The notes under the pieces are model-generated. The model was given only the letters and a program-made list of their open reading frames with translations. It did no database searches and was not told the origin of the DNA. Of a stretch of 64,000 nucleotides of DNA, positions 37,866 to 51,440 are shown piece by piece. The DNA is from Lanius collurio (Eukaryota > Chordata > Aves > Passeriformes > Laniidae), in NCBI GenBank assembly GCA_020086605.1, contig JACBWW010000020.1, forward strand, positions 15,964,776-16,028,775, given 5' to 3'. Both the position numbers and the translations under genes were made by a program. Positions within the stretch are counted from its first letter, which is position 1; every line of letters begins with the position of its first letter.

Positions 37866-39374
37866 AGACAAAGAAAACCCCTGACTCTTGACTCTCAAAG
37901 TATTTTGGTTGTCACTGAAAACCAGAGCAAAAACATGTCTTCAGGAAAGAAATGGAAAAGAAAATGTATAAAATTTATCCTTTCACCATCTGCTTCTTTG
38001 ATTGATTTAAGAGCTTTGCACTTTTGATACACACAATTCTCAAAAGGTTTGTGAAAGTCAAATCCAAACAAGGCAGAGTAAGTGAAGCAACAGAGAAATG
38101 GACTGTTCAATTGTTGAATATTTAAATGCAGCAATTGGTCACCTGAACCCACTTTTCTTACCTTGTTCAGTAATTTTTAGAGCAAACAGGTAGTGTAAGT
38201 CTGTTTGTTATCAGATTCCTTAAGTAGAACAACTGTAATACTGAATTGGAGCAGAGGTGCTATAATTAATTATGCACTCAGTTAAACAGGGTTAATTACA
38301 GCTTTTGGTAGGCTAACAAAGACATGTACACAGGTGTGTTTGGATTAAACCACTCAGCCAGTCTAAAGGTCAGTCTCATTCCACTGTTACCAGTGCTGCC
38401 TTCCTAATCCTATCCATATGGTCATCTGTACACCTTTATTCTGGGTTAATTTTCTGTCACTTTAGTGAACTTAATTAGGTGGTCCAGGAATCCTTGTGAT
38501 ACACTGGAAGTGGCAGGCATACATTGCCTGGAGTGAGACTGTACCTTTCAATGGCAACTGAATTTTAGACTAGTTCTCACAGAACTTTTTTCGTAAGTAT
38601 TCTATTCCTTCTAAACAGCTTTCGACTTCCTGGTCTTGTTACGTTATTTGAAACATTTATTCCATTGTCATATTGTCTTTCACTGAATTTCACAGTGGAG
38701 GAACTAGAAATAAGGAAAAATGAAAACAAGGAGAAAGAAATCTGTCGTCTCTCTCTCCCCTCCAGAAACTTCAAAGATTTTACAGAAATATGAAAAAAAA
38801 TATTCCTTTTCCCTTTTTTGCATCATGTTTGATTTCAGCTCTGCTAAACTCACTGATCCTTTTTCAAATCAAACTCAATCTAAACGTGCATGCACATTAT
38901 ACTTACACTGAGAAATTATGTAAATGCAGAAAAAATAAATGCTCCATAAGCTTTCAGAATAGTTAATGTCACACTGAAAATATCCTGCTAATTTAATACA
39001 AAAAAAATATATTTAAAATACTAACTTTGCTGAAGGAAATGACTAAACAAATTTGAAGTTTAACTAAAAGCCATCCCAATTTAGGACAATACTATACATA
39101 TCTAAGGCATTATTTTTGTTACAAAACATTCCATTTTGGCATAGAATAAGTGCCCTAATATCACAGTTTTAGTTTATATGGTGGCAACATTTTTCTGAAA
39201 GAGCTCTATTACAGTTGGCTTATCATGGGAGAAATGCTGTCAGTAGCTTTGACAGACAGGAATTTCTCAATGAGAAGGTCATAGGCTTAGTTTGGATCTT
39301 CCCTTGTCTGATTAGACAGAGAATATTTTACCACAATTGGCTCTAGTCACTGATGGATTTGCATTCCCAAATAC

Positions 39375-39585
39375 CTGTCATCACCATCACTGATGCATTC
39401 AGGAAGAGCGAGACTGCAGCCAAACAGCAGGATGTGCTGATAGCAGTTGAGACGATTGAGATAACTGAAGAACTTCAGGAACTTTTCCATTTCAACACTT
39501 TTGACAATGGAAAGAACTGAGGTTCCAGTGGTGTAGTTATATGGCAGCACTTGGCATTGGCTGTTGGTGATATTTATGCAGGCAC
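39375..39585 (-). CDS. CORIN: CORIN exon: Frizzled domain 1, N-terminal half
   Basis: This exon encodes the first half of the first Frizzled-like cysteine-rich domain, which in mammalian corin is needed for efficient pro-ANP processing. It begins after the acceptor GATTCCACAG in phase 1 (A|GT = Ser) and ends at the donor GTATTT in phase 2 after DGDD. The 211 bp are open. Five of the ten Frizzled cysteines are here: ACIN, SQCQ, LNCYQH, FGCSL and PECI. The central MEKFLKFFSYLNRLNCYQH stretch is nearly identical to remembered human corin. Sequons NIT and NYT could be glycosylated. The exon sits alone between a 19.9-kb upstream and an 18.5-kb downstream intron. The identification rests on this sequence match and on the exact phase fit with both neighbours. 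Confidence 0.96.
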
Positions 39586-42500
39586 CTGTGGAATCAAAAC
39601 AATATGTTCAGAACAATAGTATCACCACTGAATATTTAGTTCAAAGCACATATTGAATTGACCAGTCAGTGTATACAATATATAAGCAATGCTGGTATAT
39701 CACAGGTAGGATTACATTCCATAACGTTATCATAATACTGTCAAAAAATAAGAAAAAAATTAAACCAGAGAAGCTTAACTTGGAAAACCAAATAAGCTTT
39801 TATATATTTTCACAATCCTCTGCCTTTTTACTAAACTGGACTAGAAATAACACAAAACCAATTTCTTTTTGACACAGCCTGGATATAATAAAATTCAGAT
39901 GAAATTCTGAATGGAAGTTACACAGAAAAATAATGGGTTCTGAAGCTGCTCTGGTTTTAGTGTTCCCATAAAGTTTATCTTTTTGCTACCATTCTACTTT
40001 CACAAGTAGAAATTTCATCAAATGGAATTTAATCAAAATTATTCACGAGATTATCATGTATCTCCTGAGGCACAACTGCAAGATAGTCCCTGCCATGGCA
40101 TGTGGCAAGAAGCACTGACAGTTTGGCTGAGATCCTGTGCATAGACTGCTTTAGGCCTTTTAAAATTCACACAGTCCTGGCATAGAAGGGCTACAGTTCC
40201 TTGGAGCTATCTGATTTTTTTGTGGTACTCAGTGGCTGGACAGTGGAGCAATGAATTCAAAATTCATGGATAAGAAGAAGGAATTTTGTGACAATTATAT
40301 AATAATTTTTAAAACAAAAAATAGACTAAACCCAGGACCTGTCCTTGCAAACAGGATGATCACACAGAGTAGAGTGTAAATAATCTCTCTCCATCATTCT
40401 CATAGGCTCCATTCAGATACAGAAAGGCTCCAATTATGGGGAAAAAAACTAGTTTTGGCAATATCTATGGGAAGGTAAGAAGAGCAGTGAGTGGGGATAA
40501 TGCTGTGTGAAAACGCTGTAGATCAGAACATCATGGTCCCTAATTATATGGGTCATTTCTGTCACTCATCTGAATTAAGAGTTTTCTGTTTATCACCAGC
40601 AACTCCCAAATGGATTGAACTGGTAAAAAAGTGCTTTCTTCTACTGCAACAATTGCAGTGCAAGTCTACAGTTTCATATTCAGTCCTGCTGAAGCTAACT
40701 TAAACATCACATTTTCCCTTTCCCACTCTCCTCTTCAGATTGTTCCTATGGACTGCATCTGCACAAAATACACTGAACTAGGAGGCTGAGCTGATTGGAA
40801 ATAACCACCTACCTTCTCTCCCAAAAGACAAAGTTTATGGCAGCCCCAAAGAAAAGCAACTAGAACTGCAGCTAACCTACTCAGTCTTTTTAGTTTTAAA
40901 AAACTGAGCCATGCCTCTAATGATAGTAAGGCACACCTCACACGGAAGTGATTGCTGCTTCTGGATTCATGAGGCCACGAAGTAGCTCTCTGCATTAGCC
41001 TGCCTGCCTTTTCTCTCCTCTTGCACCACAATGTAATTTTTTGGTGGGCACGGGGTGAAAGGAGAAAAAGAGAGGAAAAAATAACTATTGCACTTGGAAC
41101 AGATAATTGGGTTGAATAGCCTTTTGGCAAAAAATATTTTTTTCCAGAACAAGAGAAGGGCAGTGCAGTGGCAGGAACCAGAGGGTAAGATCAGAGCTAT
41201 TCAAAGCAGTGATTTTACACAAAGTGTCATTACTGCCCAGCAACATAAAGCCTTATGAAAGGGTTAGGAATATTTGAATTGCACCATCAGAGTAAACTCC
41301 TGTCTAACGAGAAATAAGAGAACATATTTTCTCAAAAACTGAACCAATAAATTTGGTGTAACTCTTCATTCTTAATGCATTCATTTTCTCATTTGCACTA
41401 TAAAAACAGATCTGGGTCCTTCAAGCATTTAAATGTAATGCAGTTAAATGATGTCTCAGTTAAAACTAATGTAAACCTGCCTAGATCCTAGCTAGGGTAT
41501 GTTTTTAAAAGGATTTTTACAGAAGATACGCAAAACATGCCTCTGTTTCAGGTATGCAAACATAACATAGTGTGGACGAGTATGTGGCCCGAAGAGAAAA
41601 GTATGTGGCCTGATTTTCATATCCCAGGTCAAATTTGCTCAAGTTTCAATCAGAAAATAATCTTTTTAATGAGAGGAACTTTTACAGAACATCTTTAAGT
41701 AGCTTTCAGAAAATGGGACTGCGTTCAATTTGCAGCAGTGAGCAACACCCACTTCATTATAGAACTTAGCTTAGCTTGCCCTCAGCACTAATTTCACAGT
41801 TACAGTCCATATATTCACTGGTAAAGCCTCTGTAAATCCAAAGAAAAATGGAATATTCACCTCGCTCTTCCATAGCAAAAGTTCTACCAACAAGGAATGA
41901 AATCTCATCTTTAGTCCTAAAATGTCTTGAAAATTTCTAAGAATCCCACTAAAAAAGCAAAAGGAAAGCAAACTCATCCAGTCTAACTTGCCTATGGCAG
42001 CAATTTGCAGGTTTCTTGATACAGGAATGACTTACAGCAAATCAATTTTTTACCAATCCCAAACTGCTACGTTCCCCTGACCTTGAAAAAATATTGTCAC
42101 TCTCCTTGATTCCACTATTTCCTATAGTGAGCCATATGAACCTATACAATGCCTTCTTTACCTCCTCTGTCCTGTTGACAGTATCTGGTTTGTCATGGAC
42201 TTTTGCTCCACATGAAAGGAGTACATCATTCTACCCAGCATCTGACTTTTTCAGAAAAACCTTTTTCCAAAACTCATTAATGTCTTCAAAAAATTTAATT
42301 TACATTACTTCTTTTAATTTACTATAATATCTTGGTACATTTTTCATTTCAATTAAAACAGAAGATGGACAGATTTTCTTGGCTTCTCTCCAGCTATGAA
42401 TTTTCTCAGGTGCAATACCTTTGGGACTGAATATCTCATACAGCATTTCAGATGTTTTCTCCATAATTTTCTTAGGATCTATCCTTTGGAATCCACACAG

Positions 42501-43399
42501 CAGGGAAACCTACAAACTGTTTTCTCTTTATTTTAAGTATTGTGAGTTAAATCAATTATTTCGCAACTAAAGCATGGTGTCTGCAATTTTTTTTCACACA
42601 AATGCTAACTTGAAAACAGTTTCCACAACTCACAGCATCCTCCCTTTCCTGACACAAGGGATAGCTTGGCTGCTGAATGTGTATGCTGGGTGACTCTTCT
42701 CTCCTAAACACATTCTCTCTGAGCATTTTTTCCACACTCTTATTTGTTCTCTTCCAGGAGACATTATAAAGAAAACATCAACTAATACTTACAGAACAGC
42801 TCACAGTCACATTACACTACTGAAGGAAATAAAAAGGATACATACACATTTTGGAGGAATCCCCCACTTTTCCAACAAGCAGAGTACTCTTTAGACCCTT
42901 GGAACTATTTGGGTACTCTTTATACTCTTGGAGAAGTACACTTAAGTGCAGGGTAACATCTTCAGAAATTTAAGAAACTAATTGTATGGTAGTAGATTAA
43001 TATAATCAAAGTAGTATAGGTGTCATACTCATAAATTTTAATACTACAAGAAAAGTGAGGTCTGAAGGAATGGATATTTTTAATTACAACACCTTAAACA
43101 GAGAGAATAAAGTATTATTAGCATTTCTGTCAAAGGAAAATTTAGCCAATAGATAGTAATTGTTTACAAGGATCTTGTGGCCTTGATGGTTACAGTAATG
43201 GTTAAAACAGATCACATCACCTTCCAGCCAAAAGCTTTCAGTGTATTAACTCCTGTTTTGTCTTTCATGGTTGTAATTTATTTCTCATAATTAAAATAAA
43301 ATTTAGATATAATTCCTCTCCTTTTATTTCTCTGGGTTTCGCTTCCTCTTACACAATTTTGTGTAAAACTTGCCTGTTTTTCTCAGGTTTCTCAGGACC

Positions 43400-44296
43400 A
43401 GCTGTAGGTGGCAATGGGGGTTGACAGGCTGGGCTCCATGAGGAGAGGCCAGAGCTGCCCCATGCCAGACATGGCTGGCTGCAGCCGGCACCCAGCAGAT
43501 GACCCCGGAGCACAGCTGAGCCCTCAGCCATGGGGACAGCACAGCTGGGAAAGCAAAATTCTGCACATGGAAGTGAGCGAGGAAAACAGAAGTGTGAGAA
43601 ACAATCCTGTAACACTGAGGTGAGAGAAGAAGGGGGAAAGGTGCTTCAGGCGCCACAGCAGAAATTGCGTCTGCAGCCCTTGGAAGGGACCTAGGATGGA
43701 GCAGTTTTCCACTCTGCAGCCTGTTTGAGGGCTCCATGCCAGAGCAGGTGGCCATGTCCTGAAGGAACTGCAGCCTGTGAAGGACCAGTGCTGAAGAAGG
43801 CTTATCCTGAGGGACTGCAATCCATCCAGAGGGCCCACACAGGATCTGTTCTGGAAGGACTGCAGACCGTGCAGAAATCCAGCACTGAAGCAGGGAGAAT
43901 TATGAGGAGGAAGAAAGAGCAGAGTGGAACTCTCATGGACTGACCACCACCCTACTCTGCATCCTCCTGTGCTGCTCACAGCAGGGAGGAGGTAGAGGAT
44001 CCGAGAATGAAGGAATGAAACTGAGCCTGTAAAAGAAGGGCAGGACGAGAGAAAGTATTCTAGTTCTTATATTTGTTTCTCACCATCCAGTTCTGGTTTT
44101 AATTGGCAATATATTCAGTTAATTTTCCATGGGTCTGTTTTGCACCTGATAACAATTGGTAAGTGATCTCTCTGCCTTTCACTCGACCTAAGAGATTTTT
44201 CATCTTGTTTCCTGCTTCCCACTATCCTGTGAAGTGGAGGGAGTGAGAGAGAAGCTAGGTGGATATCTGGCAGCCCAAAAAGAGCAATCCACCACA
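43400..44296 (+). mobile_element. Second copy of the LTR family at 23030-24098
   Basis: Shares with the 23-kb element the repeated GCAGCC(C/T)/GGAGCAG units (about 43670-43880). It also shares the ATTGGCAATATATTCAGTTA and GGGTCTGTTTTGCACCTGAT segments, the TTGGTAAGTGATCTCTCTGC segment and the terminal CCACCACA. It is more diverged and its 5' part differs. Plus orientation, antisense to CORIN. Long minus-strand frames of 143 and 151 codons across it are repeat shadows. Confidence 0.68.
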
Positions 44297-47200
44297 GTCT
44301 AATAACAAAATGTTCTTTCTTTCCAAATTCAAGTAGCATGAATGTATAATTGGGAACACTTTTTGAGACGCAACTGAGAGCTGAAACAATTCTACAAAGT
44401 TAGTTTCAACTCATGCATTACTGTACTCTTTCAACACTTAACTTAGCTAGCCTAGATCTCACTTAGCCATGTCAGATTTGGATAATTTTTACATGTTTCT
44501 CACTGCATGGAGGTGGCCATGGAGAAATTGTAGATCACCTTCCTGTATGGAAGGCTAGACAAAAACAAGGAAAAAACAGGGACACATCAAAGATGCAGTA
44601 ACAGATTTAGATAATTTGAATAATTCCCACTACAGGATAAAATTCTCATGAGTCTCTGTGTCATTGACTATGTAGGAGTATAAATCAGATAAAAATATTG
44701 GACAGAAAATGAAAATTAAGCTTTGGAAGGAAATAGTTTAAAAAATCTGAGTTCAGTTTTTTTCAAGTCTGATCAACATCACTGTATCATTTTTACTATT
44801 TCCCCTAGTCTAAAACTTCCAATTCCTCTAAAAAGCACTCTGTTGGTTAATCTGCAGCTGTTTGTGTCAGGACATATTTTGAGTCATGGTTCAAAATCAA
44901 TAAACATCACAGACAGCTTGGCCATACTACTCATAATATACCAGACAATGTAAGTCACAATTTTCTTCCTGCTGTCAGTTTGGATCCAGTTCACTTTGCT
45001 TTTAAATCAGATGGTTAAAGATGATCTTTTTTTAAATTTCTTTTTCTGCTTTCCTTTAGTATTTCATCTACAAGACTTCTAAAAATGCTTATCTTTTAGA
45101 CATCTGTCCTGAATTTGCCATTGTAAATAGTGAGACAATGAAAGCATTTCATGCGTTCAACAGTTTCAAGCTATTCAGAGTCTGAATGATTCTCCTCATC
45201 TATTGGAGACCCCTGCTGTCACCTCCCCAGAGTCTCTCTTATTCTGCACACAGTGCAAATTACTGCTTATATGACATAACCTCCCATGCCATTATATTTC
45301 CTTTTGTATTCCACCTTTACCTTCTTCTCACTTTCCATGTTGCAATGTCAGCTTCATCTTATCATTTCTACAAACTTGTATTGTTAATGCAGCTCTTGTT
45401 TTCAGATAGAGCTTTCATGCCCCTATTTGTGTACTTTCTCCTCTAGCCAAGATCTCAAATATGATCTAACAATTATTACATGTAACGCATGTATATTACC
45501 TCTCAATCATGAGTGCAATTTACTCTTCAACACATCCCACCTTGCTTGTGATTCTTTGTTATTTTCTGCTACTTGGATTTCATCAAACTTTTCTTCACTT
45601 AAAGGCTTATGGTTTAGGTTAGATTATTGAACATTATTTACATAAGAATTTTAAAAATACTTATGAGCGTGTAAGCTATTCAGATACAAATCATTTGAGC
45701 CCATGTTAAAATTTATAGTGACTGAGGCTGCTTTTTTTGGAGTAATATCTTAGTTCTAAAGAACCATTACACTTTTATGTCACTTCACTCTCAGTTCCAT
45801 TTTCTTCCCTCATGGAATGCTGAAACACTTAGAACACGAATACTGCAAATCTGTCTTTATCTAAACAACAAACTAAACACTTTTTAAAATTAGACTACCT
45901 TGTTATCCTTCCAAAATTTGGTCTATCTAAATGAATCACACTTGTTTTATATGCAGTTAAAATGAAAGCATTACAAAGACTGTTCTTAAGTTTATTTTCC
46001 TATATATTTTGAATCAATAACTGAATATTTGAGACTGCCCTACCAAGATTTAACATCTTTCACTGGATATCCAAAAACTGGATGTACAGTTCTATCTCAT
46101 TAAAGGTGCACTATTCTAGTAAGAATTAGTTGGATACCTGGAATCAGAGGTCACAGGTTTGTGAAAAGTTACAGAACCTCTCTGTCAGACCATGGGTAAT
46201 TAAAGGAATTCTTAAGTTTAGCACTGTTTTCAAGATATTGATAGAAGAAACTGCTTAAAACTCATTATATCCTTGCATTTAGGGATAAAACTTAGGTATG
46301 GACAATTTTTTTTCAGAACTTCAGAGCACCAGCAGACTCTATTCAAATCAACAGGGGACATAGACACCAAATGATTTTTTAAAAGCAATAACTCTGGCTT
46401 ATTTTGAATTTCAATCTTGAGGCTAGACAGCTTTTCTACTGATAGCATCTTTTAAGCATGTGCTGAAGTGCTCTCTGAATAGGAATGAAGTTAGCATATG
46501 CTCAAGTGTTGTTCTAAATAGTTGCCTTCCCTTTTTAAATATGTCACTCTCTTGATGTCTGTAGCTCCTTGAAATTTAATGTGAACCAAGACACATTGTC
46601 ACTATAATACTGGGAAAAGTAAAAAATTTGCTAAAGAGACATCTGTAAATGAAAAAGGTTCCAAATTCCTCATGACATGGAAAGTGGAGTGAAAGAAATT
46701 GAAATAACACAATGAATGAAGAAGAGCTGAATGTCTACTCATCTGTGGTTCCTGCTAGGATTCTCTTTAATTGCACATATTCCTTCTGTATCTATTCAGG
46801 TACATTTGCACAAATTCAAATCAGTATTTTAAACTTCCACTCAAACTGATGCTCAAAAAGGAACATCATGTACAAAAAACATCAACTGCCTCTGATTAGC
46901 TCAAAACTTCTAGAATAATAGACACAATTCACTTCTGCAACTCCATTAAATAAGCATTGTATGATAACAGCATAGGAGTAATTTCAATAATGATACCATG
47001 AATATAAAAGAAGTTGTAGTCAGTAAGAAGCTTATAAAATACAAATCACATAGTTAAAAGCATTTATTTCTTAAGGTTTCTTTACATCAGGCAACTTACA
47101 ACTAAAGCACAAGTCCTTTTACTGAACTAAAGCATTCATTTATTATATATTCACCTTCCTAAAAATAGCATAAAAAGCTGTAGTTTCAAGATTAAAATTA

Positions 47201-48224
47201 ATCTCTAATTTTTAAAGATGGTGACTTACTGAAAAGTAAATTATTCTACAGCTTTCTCTAAACTGATGCCAACTACTATCACACAATTACTTGCCAAAAG
47301 AAGTCTCAAAATCAGCGTTTGCTTTGTTGCTGTCTCTCATTTATATCTGCTCTCTGTTAAAAGAAAACCCCAGACACTAAGACTATAGGGAGTTGCTCTA
47401 TCACTATCAAATTTTGGAACATCCTCACAGAGCAACTAACCCACTGATGACAGAATCACCACGTCTGTGACACAGCTCATTTCCTTTGCAGTTAACAAAC
47501 TATTTACTTGCACCATGGAAATAGAGAGCTCTTACCTATGGCATCCATTAAGCACCAATAAAGTGAAGGGAAAGACAACTTCATACTCTGGTGTAAAAAC
47601 AATATTACAAACAACTCTCAACAGCAAGGTCCCCATTTCTAATAGCCTCTCTTGACAAGATCAAAATATTCTTGAGGAGCTGACCAGTATTCCTCTTTCA
47701 AGAGAACTACCACTGTCAATAAACTTATGGTACATACTATGTCTGTAGACTATACAAAAGCAGAAGTGTGTGCAAACAGCAATACCTCCATTGCCAAAAT
47801 GTAAAAATTATCAAGGGATGGAAAACAATGTAACAGAAATCCCTTATTCTATCTGTGAAAAATAAGCATTTCTCATTTGTTAGAACAGACATCCTCTATA
47901 CTGCAAAATGGAAACACAGATTAAGAAGCACTCAGGTAAAAGCCCTAATAGCTTTTATTTTAGGTGATAATGGGCATAAATGATCCTGCAGATTTTGGGA
48001 AATTATCAGAAGCAATTTATACATGAAATGTAATGTCTTGATCCCTAAAGAAAGGCTTAAGAGGAGTGCGTTTATGCAGCTTTAGTACATCACAAAGACA
48101 CAAACTGAAAGAGACATAGTAGTAAGATTCTTACATTTACATGTGGGTAAACATTTGACAAACTTCTGTCTCCTGATGATGCCTTTTTCTGGTCTTAAAA
48201 TCAAGAATCAAACATGGTTAGAAG

Positions 48225-48640
48225 GGGAAAAGGGATTTTACTTCTATGTTTATTTTAAGGATCCTTAGGTGCAGGTGAAATGCACCGAAATGCACACTGC
48301 AGTGCTCACACACAACAGATTGGGTATATCACTGTAGGTCTTACTAATTAGCATATCTATCAAAGATTCCCCAATGGGAGGCTCGAGTGAGCCCCCTTCC
48401 CCAAGGAACCCTGGATGGCCCTATCTTAGTTTGCAAAATGCGTTCTGGAGAAGACCTTGGGGTCTGGGGCATATTGATCCCTAACTTCTAAAATGTTTAG
48501 TCTCCTAGTTTGACAAGTAAGTCTAAGAATGTAGGCTAAAAAACATTAAGAATACAAAAGCTAAGAAAAGGTATATAGAAGGGGTATAAAAGAAAAGGCA
48601 ACAAATCATCATGGCATCAGTGAGGGCTCAGTAACAGTGA
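48225..48640 (-). mobile_element. Probable LTR, CORIN-sense
   Basis: Read on minus, the block contains CCCATTGGGGAATC (a CCAAT-like region), then GGTGCATTTCACCTGCACC and AAGGATCCTTAAAATAAACA, with AATAAA at 48254-48249, resembling a U3-R-U5 order. It differs in base composition from the surrounding intron. A TATAAAAG on the plus strand at about 48585 argues weakly for the other orientation. No target duplication was identified, so the ends and orientation are tentative. Confidence 0.5.
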
Positions 48641-50014
48641 TGGTAGCCTAAAGATACATACTTTCTGAGTAAGTTTCTAACAGAAGGTCATGACTTTTCT
48701 TAAGTCAACTGACACGGTCAGAAAGACATTTCACCAGACAATTGAACCGATGCAATGGTGCAATACTGCTTCCTCTCAATCATGTGTGCTTGCCATTTCC
48801 TTTGAAACAACTTTTGTGCCAAACCACCCAAGAGCTAACTTAGCCAGTGTCAGAGTTGAGTCAGCTCACTGAGCAAACAAATGCCATAAAAAGCATGCAG
48901 CACTGTATGGTTCAGAGCAAAGGGAGTGGGGACACCTCCTCAGCACCACCAACCTCTAAATGAAGCACCACTGACTCATAGCAGCTCAAGTGGGAAGAGG
49001 AAAACAAACCTTTGAACAGCAAATCCCATCCATGGATCTGAAACACAAGTCAGGCACTAGAACTAGCTGAAAACAACTGCTCTGCATTTAATTTCATTCA
49101 GCTAATGAATTATGCAATTTGAAAGGAACAAGTGATTGTTAACTTCCCCCTGGCGCTCCACAGGTACCAAAGGGAGAGGTGGTAAGGCTACTGACCACCT
49201 GCAGTAGAAAGAAAAACAATTCATTTTCTCCCAGTTCACAGAAAGTGGATTAGCCATGAGGGAAATACAATTCATATTTTGGACCAGAGTTGAAGTGCTA
49301 TCATAATTATTTTTTTAAGGCAATCTGTACCAGCTGCTTTAGAGTGGAACACCACACCCAGTCTGTCCCAGACACTTCTTGCTCAGAGCAAGTCATAAAT
49401 TCTAACTCAGCTATTCTCCTGACCAAAGATTATTGCAAAAGGCTGGACACTTCATCAAGTCACCTCATTTTTTGGAGCCCCACTTCTTTCAGCAAGTTGC
49501 TTCCAGATGCTGCTCTCCTTGGCTGAAGCACATACTTCTTTAATCCCTTGCGCAGGCACAGCTGAGAGCAGGTAAGCTCAAGAGCCAAAGCTGAGGCTGA
49601 ACATTTACCCCTCATGAGGTGCAAGCGGGCCTGTGTTCCAGATCTGGAATTTTGATTAGTCATTTCCTAATTACAGGATTCTTTAGTGAAATTTGAGACA
49701 ATTCTAAGAGGCTACCATTAAACAAAAGGCACATATTGACATTAATTACAGGCTACTTTCTATGGTGCATTAAATTGGACAGGATTTTGCTATTGTTTTG
49801 AAACATGTGCATGACTTTACCACTCTTGATAGGCCTTTTTTTAAAACAAGGGGATAAAAAATGGTAGCCCCCACTGGAACCAGGCAGGCATCCAGATGGT
49901 TTTGGTTGGATTTTTTGGGGGGGATTTCTAACAAATGTGTTTTCAATAAGTAAAAATGAATGCAGGAATTAAATTAATTGATAATATTTAATTATGTAGC
50001 AATACTGTTATGTT

Positions 50015-50092
50015 CAAAACAAAACAAAACAAAGAAAACCCCCCCGCAAAAAAAAGAAAAAAAAAAACAAAAAAAAAAACCAAAACAACAAA
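50015..50092. repeat. A-rich low-complexity tract
   Basis: AAAACAAAACAAAACAAAG is followed by a C-run and several long A runs broken by single C or G. It may be the tail of an old retroposed copy, but no body is recognisable. Confidence 0.8.
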
Positions 50093-51251
50093 CCCAGAGT
50101 GCTTTGTAAAATACTTAAGATAGTTTAGGTGAGAAATAGGTCAGCATAGAAATAGACTGTGCCTGAGCTGTCCCAGTTCTCTTTGGTTAATTACCTTTCT
50201 AGAATAGCCACTCTTCTGATGTAATTAATAAGGAATTAGGTTCCTTTTGTCCAAGTATATCTCACAATGATGACTATACCCGCCTCAGTATCACATAAAT
50301 CTAACACAGCAAATCCTTCCCTGTGAAATCTGTCTAGAGCCTATGAGCAGAATATAGCACCTCAGCTGAAAAGCAGAACACTCTGAGTACACACAACATA
50401 TGCTTTGCAAGCTGCAATTTCCCATTTGGAAGTTCACAGGGGAAGTTTAGAATCTGGGTGTTGATCTTCAAGTCCTGGTTAACTAAGGCTGATCAGCCTA
50501 AAAAATTGTTTTCCCTATGGGAAATTCCCATAACTTTTTTTTTTTTCCAGAGTTGTGTATGTGCTTGTTTTGTTATAGCACAGTCATTGTCTCTAAAAGA
50601 TCATTTTTGTTAGCCAGAAATACTGCAACCTAGGTCTTCTGAATTTGATTGCACATTTGGCAAAATATGTGTTGTAGGATATGAGATACAACTTCCTTGG
50701 ACATTTCTTTATCCAACTGCAACTGACTCTCCTGTTTATATCACTGGAATTTTCTTTTAAGCATTGAATTTTTAAAACCTTCAGTGATGGCCTAATTCTT
50801 TTTCTACCACTAGAATCTGAATGCTTCTGTTCACAGACAAGCCTAGCTGGCTACATTAATGCAGTTATTCTCTAATGTTCTAGTTACACTGTGTTTTTGT
50901 TGTGTGGACGAAGAAGAATTCTGACAAACTTTCTCAGCCTGAGCAATTAGAGGTCAAAAGCCAACTTATTTTTTAGTGTGTAAAAAGAAAATGTTTAAGA
51001 GCTTAACATAATTAAGTTTCTTACAACTATATGTCAGTTCAGGTTGCATTTAAATCTTAGGAACCATGGTGCCTGCAAGTTGCTCATACTTCAACTATTT
51101 TGTGCAGAATGTAAAGTTAGAGAGAACTGACAAGTTTCCCCATGAAAATTAGGATTAAATTATCTTAAATACCATTAAACTATCTGTAATGTTAAACTTT
51201 TTTCAACCATGCAAAATGTTCATGTTCTACTCCCAATTTTTTTATACCCTA

Positions 51252-51440
51252 GAATCACAGAGCTATTGGTAGAAAGAGTCCTTTGGAGGTCTCCACCCAG
51301 CTTACTGCTCCAAGTGAGATTGCTGCCAGCACATTGTCATCCATGACTGTGTGGGTCTTGGAAACACCCAAGGAAAAGGATCCCACAGCCTCTGTAGGCA
51401 ATGGGTTCTTCACTACTCATCCAGTGAAAAAGATTTTCCT
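51252..51440 (-). mobile_element. Diverged CR1-type LINE 3' fragment
   Basis: The plus strand reads AGAATCACAGAGCTATTGG, then AGAGTCCTTTGGAGGTCTCC, CATTGTCATCCATGACTGTG and AAAGATTTTCCTCATTTC. These correspond to the complement of a CR1 3' region ending in its terminal repeat. Similarity is moderate, indicating an old copy. Confidence 0.68.

Larger units (their letters stand above)
20852..39374 (-). other. CORIN: CORIN intron splitting Frizzled domain 1
   Basis: An 18.5-kb phase-2 intron that divides the Frizzled domain. It contains LTRs at 23030-24098 and 28667-29176, CR1 fragments at 26715-27362 and about 29248-29445, an (ATT)n tract near 32360, and a C13 run at 35619-35631. The stretches 20852-23000, 24100-26700 and 29450-39370 appear to be ordinary AT-rich intron. 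A 195-codon open frame at 31597-32184 (+) has no recognised domain. Confidence 0.88.

Noticed and set aside
40735..41130. 131-codon minus-strand frame
   Set aside because: No domain, no splice-site support consistent with CORIN, and it sits in the intron between stalk and Frizzled 1. Likely chance.
43324..43979. 143- and 151-codon minus-strand frames
   Set aside because: Same explanation: antisense frames over the second copy of the tandem-unit LTR.
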